A stretch of DNA of 64,000 bases. Origin: Allacma fusca. Lineage: Eukaryota; Arthropoda; Collembola; Symphypleona; Sminthuridae. A program made the position numbers and the translations under genes. The stretch is from positions 3,121,661-3,185,660 of the forward strand of contig OX359250.1 in NCBI GenBank assembly GCA_947179485.1, read 5' to 3'. Within the stretch, counting starts at the first letter, position 1. Each line of letters opens with the position of its first letter. Below, in pieces: positions 1-11,800 of this stretch. Below the pieces are notes generated by a model that saw only the letters and a program-made list of their open reading frames with translations, ran no database searches and was not told where the DNA came from.

Positions 1-404
1 GACCTCAGTGAGTTACAACAAGTTCCTTGACCTCAAATTGACCTCAGTGGGTCACAAGAAATTCCATGACCTTAATTTGGCCTCAATGGGTCACAAGAAA
101 TTCCATGACCTTAATTTGGCCTCAATGGGTCACAAGAAATTCCATGACCTTAATTTGACCTCAGTGGGTTACAAGAAATTCCATGAACTTAATTTGACCT
201 CAGTGGGTTACAAGAAATTCCATGACCTTTGACCTCAGTGGGTTACAAGAAATTCCATGACCTTTGACCTCAGTGGGTTACAAGAAATTCCATGACCTTT
301 ATTTGACCTCAGTGGGCTACAAGGAGTTCCTCATTTTTCGATGGGTCATAAGAACTCCCATGACCTTAATTTGACCTTTGTGGGTTATTAGTAGACCCAT
401 GACC
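1..404. repeat. 39/35-bp minisatellite, left end outside window
   Basis: Tandem copies start at 1, 40, 79, 118, 157, 196, 231, 266 and 305, then decay into degenerate copies to about 404. Most units are 39 bp; the copies at 196 and 231 are 35 bp because AATT is missing from the TTAATTT junction. Each unit carries GACCTCAGTGGGT, ACAAGAAATTCC and ATGACCTT. Copies 79 and 118 share a GGCCTCAATGGG variant, so they probably duplicated together. Because 39 is a multiple of three, one frame stays open across several units; that is a repeat artefact and not a gene. The array starts at base 1, so its full length is unknown. The order of variants suggests unequal crossover or replication slippage. Confidence 0.95.
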
Positions 405-1204
405 TTACATACACTTTATAATAAATCTCAAATAACATCATAATGACCATTAGGAGCTATTGAAGTGCACGGTTTTATTTACATTTATACTTTGAACCGC
501 TGGGCTTAAGTAAGGTCAACAAAATCTTTGCACTATTTACAGTTGTTTAAGGCCAATCTAAAGTTATTGAACAACGCGTAACTTAGAATGCCTACTTGAG
601 GTCAATAGAGTAATTAATTGTTACCTGCTATGACCATAACCTGTACTGATATTAGATGTTTGGGTACATCGGATATTGTAAATGAGAACAATTTCTGTTG
701 GACACCAGTAATTACTTAGTGCAATGACGTGGATGCTAAATTTTTAACTTGATTTGATCCCAAAATGTTGAAACTAGTCAGACTGTGAGTAGACAGGATG
801 GCAGAAATAAAAGAGGCCTAAGCAATCCAAAAAAAAACAATAAAGGTAATTAATTCAATCAAGTCTTCGGGCGAACCCAAAACGATGCGTATCGGTAGCA
901 CTAGGTAAACCCCACCACAATCGTTTGTTCATATATTATGTCTATATATGCGGTCATTTCAGGTCTTGTGGAAGTATGGAATTACATTACACCTTACACT
1001 CCTAGAAACTATCAACAGAAGTTTTAATGATTGTATTAAATAAGAGTTGTAAAGCATATCCGTCAAAAATTAGTTAAAGCCCGTTTTTTTTGGTTTTAAC
1101 GTCCTTTGTGAAGGGACCAAATTTACACGAATCAACTTCGATATGCTCTATTACTAATTTACGACAATCAATTTCACAAATTTCTAACATCTTCTACATC
1201 GGTA
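405..1204. other. Unassigned AT-rich DNA
   Basis: I see no recognisable gene, RNA or mobile element here. Stop codons are frequent in all frames and no tandem structure stands out. Confidence 0.6.
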
Positions 1205-1350
1205 GAACAAAACAATATGGATTGTTTTTTGAACAATACGGATTGTTCAAAAAACAAAACAAAACAAAACTCGGTGAACAAAACAAAAGTCAAATTGTTC
1301 TAGTTTTGTTCATTTCCGAAGAGAACAAAACAAAACAAAACGAACAAATT
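1205..1350. repeat. AAAAC-type simple repeat with GAACAA words
   Basis: Blocks of GAACAAAAC and AAAACAAAAC alternate with their complements (GTTTTGTTC, TTGTTC), so the region is both a low-complexity repeat and rich in inverted repeats. Apparent open frames through it follow from the base composition. Confidence 0.75.
1222..1257. other. Perfect 16-bp hairpin, 4-nt loop
   Basis: Bases 1222-1237 are the exact reverse complement of 1242-1257, with loop ACGG at 1238-1241. The stem core is TTTTTTGAACAAT on the left and ATTGTTCAAAAAA on the right. It sits inside the AAAAC-type repeat. The palindrome is plain in the sequence; any role is unknown. Confidence 0.85.
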
Positions 1351-1360
1351 ACAGCACTAT

Positions 1361-1414
1361 GTGTGTGTGTGTGTGTGTGTGTGTGAGTGTGTGTGTGTGT
1401 GGGTGGGTGTGTGT
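1361..1414. repeat. (GT)n microsatellite
   Basis: GT tract interrupted by GA and GGG variants near 1386 and 1401-1407. Confidence 0.95.
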
Positions 1415-1614
1415 TGAAAAAACGTACTGTGAAAGTCAGCAGTGGATATCCAAGGGACGAAAGTTGGACCAAATGTATTGAATCATGTTAACTTGGGTGT
1501 TTACATGTGAGCTGTAAGCTAACTTGTTCAACCAAGCCCATCTATAAGAGCAGGAGAGAATACAAAGCGGCTAGGATCTTTCTCTGGCGACTCCCGCGAT
1601 TTCCCAGTATTTTC

Positions 1615-1653
<39 letters not shown>

Positions 1654-3210
1654 TAAGGAGAAGAGTCAGTTGGAAATTGGTAGTTGTGTGCTGTATTGGT
1701 CCAGGAACAGGGGTATAGGGCTCCTGCTGAATTTTCAACTCTCATTTAAAATACATGTTGAATGGAGGGATGGACAAGTGCAGGACAACATATATTATGG
1801 GGTCTTTTGATCAAATATTTATCCCGAGATTCGCCTACAAATGAATTTCGTACCCTTTTCCAATTGATATTGAAACGTCAGCGGGATGACTGCACAAAAA
1901 CGGAGAGCATAAGGCGATAAGTACCAACCAACCTATATGTATATACTTATACATGTCCCTCTGACGACAAACACTCACTCTCGGAAAATACTCCCGGGCA
2001 TCTACAACCTCCGCTGTCCTTATACCTCCAATTCCCATGTTATGTCAACTATTACTTACATGTCCACTACGGTAAGTTTAATATGTAGTAAAAGTATGGG
2101 ATGTTTTGTAGGACGTGCTCCCTGCTCCCGGCCTATGATGAAAAATGCATCGAGTCTAACTAACATTCTTGTCCACCATCACTTCGTCAGCTCTCTCTCT
2201 CTCCCACTGACTACTCTCACACATCCCTTCCGAACTCTCAGGCATCTCCAACATCCAACTTCTTCTTCCTCACTCACCCGCTATATATTGCTAAAATACC
2301 ACTTCTCTCCAACATCCCAGTTCAAAAACTCTACTGGCCCTTCCGAGCTTACCATCACTTACTAACACAGTAACTAACCATTCCTTACTACTCTGACCAA
2401 ACATCCCTTCTTATTTCACCTATACTCTCAAAGCTCATCAGCCTCTCTCCACCCCTACATACAGTATAGATAGCTACCAATGTAACTAAGAAACATTTGG
2501 AAATTCAACCAGGCCCTTAAGCATGGGGTCAAATGGATGTCATGACCGAGTCAATAAATCCCTCCTAACGAGAAATCCCTGTTTTTTCTCTCGTAGATTT
2601 CTTCCTCATCATCCTCAAATGGTCAAAAACTATACGTAAGGCTTTAATTATTTGCAAAATTATTCAATTCATTCAGATATGCTGGAAACTGGACCCTTTT
2701 GCCTTCAACTGCAGTAACCCCTTGAGCTCTTGAACTTACCTTGAACTACCCAGGGAAGGACTGAGAGGACCATTGCAAATTCCAACAAATCATTGACTCA
2801 AAGATTATGTATATACGGACTTGATGAGGGTACAGGTTTCTGTCTGTGTGAGAGATGCTGACGTAACTTTTGCAAGGATATCCATTTGATACGTCGAGTT
2901 TTGCAGGAACTATTGATGTGGGGAAAAGGTAGGGATATTTTTGGTTGGGAGTTTGGGACTTGTTACCCAACTGGGAAGCCCACTGCGTGCAAATGGTGTT
3001 TTCGTACTGCAAGTGCAATCTCCTGTCTCCCCGTATGACAATAGTAGGAAGGAGAGTTGGGTTAAGGCGAGCTCCAAAGTAAGTTACAAATTGTTGGTAC
3101 GACTTCACTCCTACCGAAGCTCCCACCTCCCACCCACAGACTTACAATTATTAGACTTACTCTTAGTCAGCGGAGTGAGTGTGGATTTCATCCTAATCCC
3201 TTCATCGTCT

Positions 3211-3212
<2 letters not shown>
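1415..3212. other. Unassigned DNA with one GA tract
   Basis: Contains the GA tract at 1618-1651 and pyrimidine-rich DNA around 2180-2460. A long open frame on the minus strand (about 2746-3126) has no ATG start and no recognisable domain. Just beyond its stop, a strong donor-like CAAGGTAAGT on the minus strand (about 2745-2734) is in another frame. I see no supportable gene. Confidence 0.5.
1618..1651. repeat. (GA)n microsatellite
   Basis: Nearly pure GA tract on the plus strand. Confidence 0.95.

Positions 3213-3265
<53 letters not shown>
3213..3265. repeat. (CA)n microsatellite
   Basis: Uninterrupted CA tract of about 53 bp, the longest CA/GT tract in the window. Confidence 0.97.
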
Positions 3266-3266
<1 letters not shown>

Positions 3267-5632
3267 CCTATGCATGTACATAGATATCTTCTACATGTTC
3301 TATATAAAAATATGATTTGCCCCTGAACCTTCGGGTCCATGTGGATTCGACAAGGTTGAGGACGTTAAGATATTACTTTGTATGGAAGGAATTCACCCGC
3401 GACAAGAAGTTGAGGGAAAGGAAACCGCAATATAATAATTATTGGAGATACAGACTGTAGCTAATTGACCTTTGACAAGGAACACGCGACACCCATCGAC
3501 CCTCTAATTGACATTTTGAAAAGGCGATTCTGATTGGTAATTAACCTCAGTTAGGGGACACTCTCCTGCATTCTCGGGGCAGATGCATTCGCTGGGCAAT
3601 TAGCTCTCTCTCTCTCTCTCTGTTCTGTAATGTGTCTCTACCTCAATGAACCTCCGCTCCTAAAACCTCCGTTCTTTCCGTCTCTCCCTTCTCAGCCCGA
3701 GCTGAGGGTGTCCATGTATTGTGTCTGTATGGTTCTATAGATATATGTAGATAATTATGTATGTATATAGCCGGAATTGAAACGTAATGAAATAGTAGGA
3801 ATTATTGGTACCCTACACAAACACCATTCAAATGTTCAGAGTCAAGTGTGCTGGAAGATATTAAGAATTATGTATAAACGGCTTGTATGTATTCAAATTG
3901 GAGCATTCATGGATTCAATTACTCTCAAGGATTGGTTTGATGTGAAGCGGAAAATATTTGCGTTTTCGAATTTTATAGCTTTTACTTTTTCCTGGGAGCA
4001 AGGAGGAAGGGTTCACTTGTGAAATTCCCTCGGTGATGTCTCTTCAGTACATTTGGATGAAAGCTGGTTCAAGATTCTTCTATACGGAGTTTCACCATAA
4101 CAAAACCAGTGAGTTGTTCCATTTATGTAAATTTCCAGATTGAATTCAGGAGCCATAGGGAGGGAAATATGAAGGAATCTTTTTTTTTTTTCCTCGTGAT
4201 AAGTTTGTCTATCGGTGGGATTTCCCCGATGCTCTCCATATAAGCAACTACTTACTACGGGGAGAGAGCACTGTGGGACCGGAAGAGCAAGAACCGATCC
4301 AAGGTTTCTCTCTTTTTTTTTCTCTAGATGGTAAGGGCCAGTGCTTTTAGAATTACATCCTTGGAAGATAGATATATCATACGTACCTATATCTATACCT
4401 ATACATATATCTCTTTATAAATAGAGAGTGCTCCCTAGAGTTCCTCCCACAGTGTAATATTAGGTATGAAAAGAATAAAGTAATAATACGCTCGCCAACA
4501 TGTCATCATACATCAAACGGTGGCTTTTCAGCTTGGTCAAGAAATGATGTTCAATCAATTACATTGTGTCAGAACAGCTTAGAGTTATTTTTATACTCAG
4601 GCCAATATCACGCTCCACGCTTCTTCTCTCCACTCTCTTTCTCTCTCGTTTACTCTTTTTTTAAAAAAAAAAAAAAACTAACCCATAAAGTAATGTTCAC
4701 TGGGAAACTATCCTTTTATTCGTCAGCAAAATATAGGAATTGTAGAGCCGGATGTAACTTTATGGAGTAAGGTAGCTCCAGTATCATTACAACTTTATAT
4801 TATATTACTTGACAGTATCATTACATTATGAGTATCTACTTATGTCTCCTTACAGATAGGGAAGGATTCCTGGTAAATATAATTATATCACCCTTCCAGG
4901 GATTAACCTTAATTTCTATTAGAATTCTTAATTTTAATTATCGTAATTATGACACTGCATTAGCGGAAAAATAAACGTTTTAAAATAAAGAATTTGTTTT
5001 CAATGCTGGAAAAACAAGGTAGAAGTATACTTCAGAAGCTCTTTTGTTACTCCTAGAAGGATGTTACTGCATTGGACTATAATTCTTCAAGATGCCCCTG
5101 CTATTGTACATAAGGGGATTTTGTTCACATCTACTGGTTTCCCCTTATAGTGCAAGTCTAGATATATGGATTTGTATGTGCACATGAAGGACAAGGGCTG
5201 TATGATTAGGATTGGACTTGTTGGAGGTAAGAATATAGTAATTATATTTGTAGTATGGAAGCGTATACCTTGTGGAGAGTGGAAGAGGAAAGATGTGAGT
5301 GCTAGAGTGCCCATGGAACTACATACGTGAGCATAGGCAAAGGCTTGTAAAGTGGATACCCGTATGTATATAATGTGTGGGAGATGTATAGGACTATTTG
5401 ATGTAACAGCCGGGATTACATGAGGAAAATAAAGAGCACACCAGTCTGAATAGCTCGTACTCACCCGGGAATAATTTTGAGAAAAAATGAATCGGAGAGA
5501 GCAGTTCACCTCCGTAAGTGTTTTATGATGCACATTGGTCATTTTTATAGAGACCAGTGGGATTTTCCGTGTAGGGGAGAAATATGACGGAGCCGGGACT
5601 AACTTAGCGATCCGAGGTCAGTGGTTGACTAC
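3266..5632. other. Unassigned DNA
   Basis: Holds a short CT tract (3604-3621), a poly-T/poly-A junction near 4656-4676 and an AT-rich block at 4790-4990. A 151-codon open frame on the minus strand (5087-5542) is the longest one outside microsatellites, but it shows no domain, repeat or convincing splice signals and lies within the range expected by chance. Confidence 0.5.
3604..3621. repeat. (CT)n microsatellite
   Basis: Short pure CT tract. Confidence 0.9.
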
Positions 5633-5636
5633 ACTC

Positions 5637-5728
<92 letters not shown>

Positions 5729-5768
5729 TCCCTCTCTCTCCCTCTCTCTCTTACTCACTCACTCTCTG
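5633..5768. repeat. Long (CT)n microsatellite
   Basis: About 83 bp of uninterrupted CT (5640-5722), followed by CT interrupted by CCCT, TTACT and CACT to about 5768. It is the longest pure dinucleotide tract in the window. Serine/leucine-rich open frames across it are artefacts. Confidence 0.97.
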
Positions 5769-6595
5769 TCTGTTTAGACGTCTCTGTGTGTATGTACCTT
5801 GTTTTATTTTTTTTATTCCTACATACAAAAGTAGAGTTGAATCCCTCAATTTGCTTCCGACGATGTGCTGCCTCCAACACGATTACAGTCATTATCCCGA
5901 GGAGTTTCCGTCGTCAATTACACATCGATTTTTTAATGGGCGCTCGACATTTAATTCTCATTTCCCCCATTTTAAAACCCAAGACCCTATTGAGATGCTA
6001 AGGAGGAGGAGGAGGAAATAAGGGCAAAAATCGAAAACAACCTCGTAATTACTAACCTCATCCTAACATCATAGGCAATAACGTCCCACACAATGTCCCT
6101 TGTGCACGGATATCAAAATATAAAAAGAAAAAAAAAAAAACCTGACTTTTGTTCCTGGATTGAACTTCTGACCTTACACATTATGTACACCCGCACAAGG
6201 GAAACCTCAAAGAAGCTACCAACTCCAAATGTAAACACTATGAAAGAGATGGACTCGGGGAAATTAATTGTAGTGCTATCCCGGGGAATGATGCTTTTTT
6301 TTTTTATACATTCATTAAGGACATAAGCAAGTGACCGTTAGTGAAGCAAAACAAGGGGGAACTATCAATCCATTTAAATTATTCTTCCTTTCCTCATTTC
6401 CTATACGCTCAATAATTTCCCATAGTCCTATAATTTACTTCTATCCTCAGTCAATTTTATGCTTTATTTTTCATGTGCGCAATTATAAACTCAATAATAA
6501 AGTTCCGCTCCTTTTGTATCAACCCAATTTGTAGAGTGAAGGTCCGTGTGGGTCCATGCAATTGAACAGATGACATTCCCATTTCTATTTTTATC

Positions 6596-6627
6596 GTCTC
6601 TCTCTCTCTCACTCTCTCTCTTTCTCA
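6596..6627. repeat. (CT)n microsatellite
   Basis: CT tract with one CACT interruption. Confidence 0.92.
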
Positions 6628-7207
6628 TTTCAGTCCCAATCTGGAATTTTGCAATAGATTTCCCGAGTCTCATGCTCCTTCATCTTACTTTTTTGTAAAC
6701 AATTTCCAAAAATGTCAAATTAAAATTCTGTGTAAACTTTTTTTTTTACCATGAAATTCTCTTACAATGATTAGTAACTTCTTTACACAGGATTGAAAGT
6801 TACAAGCGTAGGTACTACTTGTTACAGTTTAGCTCATGTTATGCTTTTATACTGTAGTAAAAAAAAAAAGGTAACGCACGTCAAACTCACAACTTTTGAA
6901 ACAATTCCGTTATGACTCTCGTGTAAATACAATCCGAGCTTGAGCTCCTTGAAAAAGGTTGAGCTCCACTTGAACAGAACTTGATTCGGATTTGTTTCCC
7001 CAGAAAGTTTGTATATGTATACATACGTACATACAGTAGTTAGGATGTACGCAGTAAGTCGAAGAAATAATTTACTAAGAAATGAGAGGATTTAAGACAA
7101 GTCATTCACTTGTCCAACCATGCATTTCAAATGGAAGTGGAAACGTAAAAAAAGGAATCTGTGGACAGGAGCGAGAGATGAAGAGAAAGAAAAAAGGAAG
7201 GAGCTAA

Positions 7208-7232
7208 AGAGAGAGAGAGAGAGAGAGAGAGA
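7208..7232. repeat. (GA)n microsatellite
   Basis: Pure GA tract followed by a poly-A run. Confidence 0.93.
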
Positions 7233-7519
7233 AAAAAAAATACTACGGAATAGATCAGGGAATAAATCAGGGGAGAGTATTTTGATTACAGAGAGTCAGT
7301 AGTCAGTCTCTCAGGAGAATCAATGTCCAGTGTTATGTGAGTTTTTCTGTGAATCGGAGGAAAAGCTGGAATATCCCCTGAAAAATATCAATGCTCTCTG
7401 CTTATGCCTCTGTGCTGGAGGGAATTCATGAAAGTTCGATGAAATATATGCAGACATAAAAAGAGTATTGGTCGTCGTCGTCCCTTGCATGATATTGATG
7501 TGTTCCCAGGAGTTTTTCA

Positions 7520-7568
7520 TCTCTCTTTCACTACTTCTCTTTCTATCTCTCTCGCTCTCTCTTTCTCT
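7520..7568. repeat. Imperfect (CT)n tract
   Basis: CT-rich tract broken by TTT, ACTA and CG; an older, degraded microsatellite. Confidence 0.8.
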
Positions 7569-7702
7569 GTCACTTAAATTCTCGGGTTATTTTGCAAAGC
7601 TTCCAGGGATTGTTGTCGTATTTACTTGTGTCGGGAGGCAGTGTAACCGGGAATAATCAAGGAGACTTGGGAGACTGACCACTCACATTCGCTTGCTCAA
7701 TT

Positions 7703-7729
7703 TCTCTCTCTCTCTCTCTCACTCTCTCT
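7703..7729. repeat. (CT)n microsatellite
   Basis: CT tract with one CACT interruption. Confidence 0.92.
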
Positions 7730-8856
7730 ATCTTCAGCACATGTTTTCTTACGACAATAGTTATCCCTTCTGTAAATTGTAATCTGATTTGCATTTTATA
7801 GGATCCTAAACCTCCTCACCGCTCACCGATACCAGCCACCTCACAGTTGTCGTCTCATGAAATTCTCATTTTTCATTCTCACCTCTGATTCTGTCTCTTT
7901 GTTGGGATGGGAGATTTCTCTTCACCAACTTTACAAACGACGTCGCAGCGTCAAGGACCATGTAACTTCACTTGAGCTTAGAGATATCCACTCCTGCTCT
8001 CTCTTGTCTTGGGAGTCGGCTCGGATTTTTCGAACCACGTCATCCAAATTACCTCAAACTCTATCTAAATTTAACCCGAGTAAAGACAAAGTCAAAGTAT
8101 GCAATTCCATAATTTTTTTTATTATTTAGAGAATTTATATTGGGCTTACGTTAAATTAAATGTCAAAAATAGATACATTTTTTTATTTTAATTGATTTGT
8201 GCTGGTGCGAAAATTGATATTTGCTTTAAATGTGTATAATTCAATCTTCTAAGTTCCTGTCAAGCTGAAAATTTTTCCAATTGACAAATATTATCTACAG
8301 TTAGTAATTTTTTCGTACCTCGGCTATGTGTATATAGAGATAGCGTTTCAAAATATTTACACGCAGATATGTTTTATTGGAAATAGTCGGAAGAAATTAG
8401 GGTGACGCTATCGGAGCGACAGTCGTCTACTATCATGTACATATCTGTAGTTAACACGTGGACAAATTGCGAGAGAGAAACGTTTTTTATTGTGGGCTAT
8501 TGTTCTCCCCAACTTTCCTCCAGTATAAAATAATCATTCGTACATAAGAACGTTACTCCAAGTAGTTACATACGTTCCTAAAAATCATCGGTGATTAGTA
8601 TTCAAGTGCTCAAGCACTAAAAGGGGCACAGTGGCATCACCAAGAGTAATTTTGTTAGGATGAGCCACCGCTATTTTGTAACTAGCAACTTCTCCAAAAA
8701 ATTGATTAAGAAAATTATTAGGGATAATAGAAAAAATATAATTATTGCAATTTTAATTTAAATTTCACGCGGGTTATTGGGCGCTGATTGAATGGCACAG
8801 GATTGGGCGACATCTATCGCTTATAGCATCGCCTTAAGAAAGAAGTTTTGTACAGG

Positions 8857-8870
8857 GCGACATCTGGTGG
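8857..8870 (-). promoter_or_regulatory. CTCF-like insulator motif (candidate)
   Basis: The plus strand reads GCGACATCTGGTGG. Read as the reverse complement, it agrees at 12 of 14 positions with the CTCF core consensus from memory. A second GGGCGACATCT copy lies 50 bp upstream at 8805-8815 but lacks the GGTGG end. A single short motif in 64 kb can arise by chance, and nothing else here supports binding. Confidence 0.15.
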
Positions 8871-11800
8871 CTGTGTATCTTTGGATCTGTTGTTATGCCG
8901 CCTATTTTAATGTCCTCACGTCAAACGGTGGATAACCCTATCTCCGTCCAAATTAGTTGTCACTGTAAAACTTTAAATGAAAACCAATCATGGGCAATAA
9001 CGCAATTGAACGAAAAAAAAACTCGAATTTGATTCAGTTTTAAAGAATGAAGATTTGTGATGACGGACAAACGAACATGACGCTGTTCGCAGAAATTGAT
9101 GGCAATTCAAATTTTGGCTGAGAATCACTAAGTGCTATGGAAAGTTCATCATTCCTCCCTCCCGTACATACGAAATAAAATAGAGAGAACTGGAATAATT
9201 ATTATTATTCCCGAATATTAGACTGACTGTCTTCTCGTGGGTTCAATGATTTTCTGACAGGCTTTCCCGTTTGATTTGCAAAACGTTTTATGACTTTCCT
9301 GTCAAAGGGACGACCGGGAGGATCATGGATTTGGGGAAGTAAGTGTGGATGTGGGAAGGTGAATATTTGGAGCCTTCAATGCCCTCATCGTAGGACTCGT
9401 AGGGAGCGTATAAAAGTGAAGTAGGTATGGGAGATGGGACAGTAGGAGATATTATGAGAAGCCATAAATTCATACATGATACTCCCCCAATTTTTCCCCA
9501 TTTTTTTGAAAACATGGTCCGTCACTTTGCCCAGCTCCCGTGGGACATGTTTCTCTTGGGGTGCAACACTTTGTTCAACCACGCTCTTCCTACCTCTCGT
9601 CTTCCACGCACCACAGAGACACAAAGATAGAGCTGAGTCCGGACTAAAATCAGTTTGACATGAAGAATATCCATTGGGTTGCATAAAGTTTGTTTAGTAA
9701 AAAAAAAACCCTTTTCTGCTCCAGAGTTTTTTTTTCTGTTTTGTAGATAAATCCTTGTGGCTTACGGAGGGTCCCGAGGTATTACCTTTTATAGTAAAAG
9801 TATTTAGGTCGTTGGTTTTGTTTTAGAAGTGATTTCATCCTCTCCCCTTACACCACTCCTGCCCCCTCCCCCCCCCCTCTCTCCTTTGAAAAAAAGTTTT
9901 CTTTTCCGGGACAATGTCCATTGATGGGGGGTGACATAAAGGACGGGACATAACGGTAATATTCCGCGGAGAATTTCTCTTTCTTCCCCAGTGAGAGCTT
10001 GTGGAAAGACAGAGGTCCGAATGGGGCCGATAAATCAAACGATCTCTGTGAAAAGATGACGTGGTCAAGGAGATATTTCACATCATCATCCTTATACGCC
10101 CTGACGGCTCCATGCAAGTCCCACACAATGAAAGGAAACAAAAATTCCTTTTAAAAATGAAACCAAATCTATCAATTTCCTTTGGAATGTCATCTCCAAA
10201 CTTCAACTTCTGGATTAAAAGGAGTTTTGGCTTCATAAGTTTAAGCACGCTCTTCAAAATCCTTCCTCCCATACAAGGGGTCATTATACTTTTTTCAATT
10301 ACAAATATAATTATAATTATTCCTTGAAAAGTAGAGATTACTCCATAATTTACATAATAATTACTGTTTCCTTGATTTACGGAATAAATTCCTGAGGATT
10401 ATCTACACGGACAACATTCTACAACATTATTATGTTTATATAATTAGTAAACCACACATTAATTACACGCAAGGTTGCCAAAAATCAGAGGAATTTGCAC
10501 ATTTTGAAAGGAGCTAGAATAGTAGATGACGCTGATTAAGGGGGTTACTAAATATTTTAGTCACCGGCTGAAAACTTATTGAACTAACTGATGTTAGGGA
10601 AACTTGACTTTGATTTACATGGAACTCTTACAGAGACATAGCTCCTTCAGTATTGACCAGGCTTGATTAAATCAGCCATGAGAGCATGTGGCTGAACTGG
10701 GGTGAAGAGAAAGATGAGGAAGGTTAATATTATGACAAGGTGAAATAAATCCAATAATTTTCCTATTGTAAGACATCCCGTTGGATTTATATCGTGTAAT
10801 GTAATAAATGGTGTGTGTTGAGGGGAAAGACCTCCACGTAAGGCATATACTCTCGTGCCACTTCAATAGCAAGGGATTTCTATGAGTTACAACTTGCTCT
10901 TGACTCCTGCACTCAAATATCTACTTTTTAGTAGACAGGGATATACATATGTGTGGACGTATTACATATAGGGAGCTGTAACCATATGTACTTCCCATTT
11001 AAACATCTGCGAATAAGATGTTTCAATGTTGAAAAAAAAAATATTTATATATAATTATATCTATATAGATATACCCTGTATGACATACGGATCCATCCAG
11101 GTTCAAGACTAGCAGTATCCAGGATATTATTGGCGTGTTGAGGAAAATAGCAACGTGTCTCGGAAACTTTGATGTAATGTAATGGGAATGAACAAGTTGT
11201 ATAGTGTGGCACATAACGCATATGAGATGCGGTCCCGGGTTGCTCGTAAAGACCAAAAACTCTCCCTAGTTCCACCACAGCCTCGCATGCTACAAAGTAC
11301 ATATGTAGCTGAATTACTTGTAGGGAGCCGAAGCATGTACAGTATACGGGACGGGACGGGGGCTATGGTCGAAAAAGGATGAATTTCCTATATGCAAAAG
11401 AATGGGGAAAAACTCTAGGAAATGGAGTAACTCAAAGATATATTTTATTCTCATCAATATTTTTTCCGAGAGAGAGCTACGAGAGGAGTAGAGATGGGAA
11501 AATAAGAATTATGATATCATAAGGAGAACGATATGGCGATTGGGGATTTGGCTCTTACACACGTCATCGTTTTCTGGCTTTTTGCAAAATTATTTACTCC
11601 AGAGTCTGGACATATTTCACTGGATTTAATCCTCTCTCTCTCTCCTCCTCATCCCTCTCTCAAAAGCTCCTGCCGGTTACATTCCCTCCCTCTCTATTAT
11701 AACCTCTCTCAACCTAATCCATCTCATCCTCCTCACATGACATTACCAGCCTTCCTAGAGCCTCTCAAACTAATCAAATTAAAAATTACAATCACAATTC

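Larger units (their letters stand above)
5769..8850. other. Unassigned DNA with scattered CT/GA tracts
   Basis: Contains a short GGA run (about 6001-6017), several poly-A/T runs and the microsatellites listed separately. At 6930-6990 GAGCTC and CTTGA words form a small inverted arrangement like those in the 52.5-kb foldback. An ATG-started 90-codon frame at 7857-8129 starts with a hydrophobic stretch, but it has no recognisable domain and only a weak donor near its end. Confidence 0.5.

Noticed and set aside
8..232. 74-codon open frame with a repeating motif across the minisatellite
   Set aside because: The frame stays open only because the unit is 39 bp, a multiple of three. The shorter 35-bp units break it and there is no gene context.
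1..404. CRISPR array
   Set aside because: The units are contiguous without variable spacers and the sequence is eukaryotic.
2746..3126. 126-codon minus-strand frame next to a strong GTAAGT donor
   Set aside because: The frame has no ATG start and stops before the donor, so the donor belongs to a different frame and does not support it.
5535..6001. Ser/Leu-rich open frames over the long CT tract
   Set aside because: CT repeats have no stop codons in any frame, so these are artefacts.
9848..10284. Two overlapping minus-strand frames that could be one frameshifted gene
   Set aside because: Neither has a recognisable domain, no clear donor follows, and frames of this length are expected by chance.
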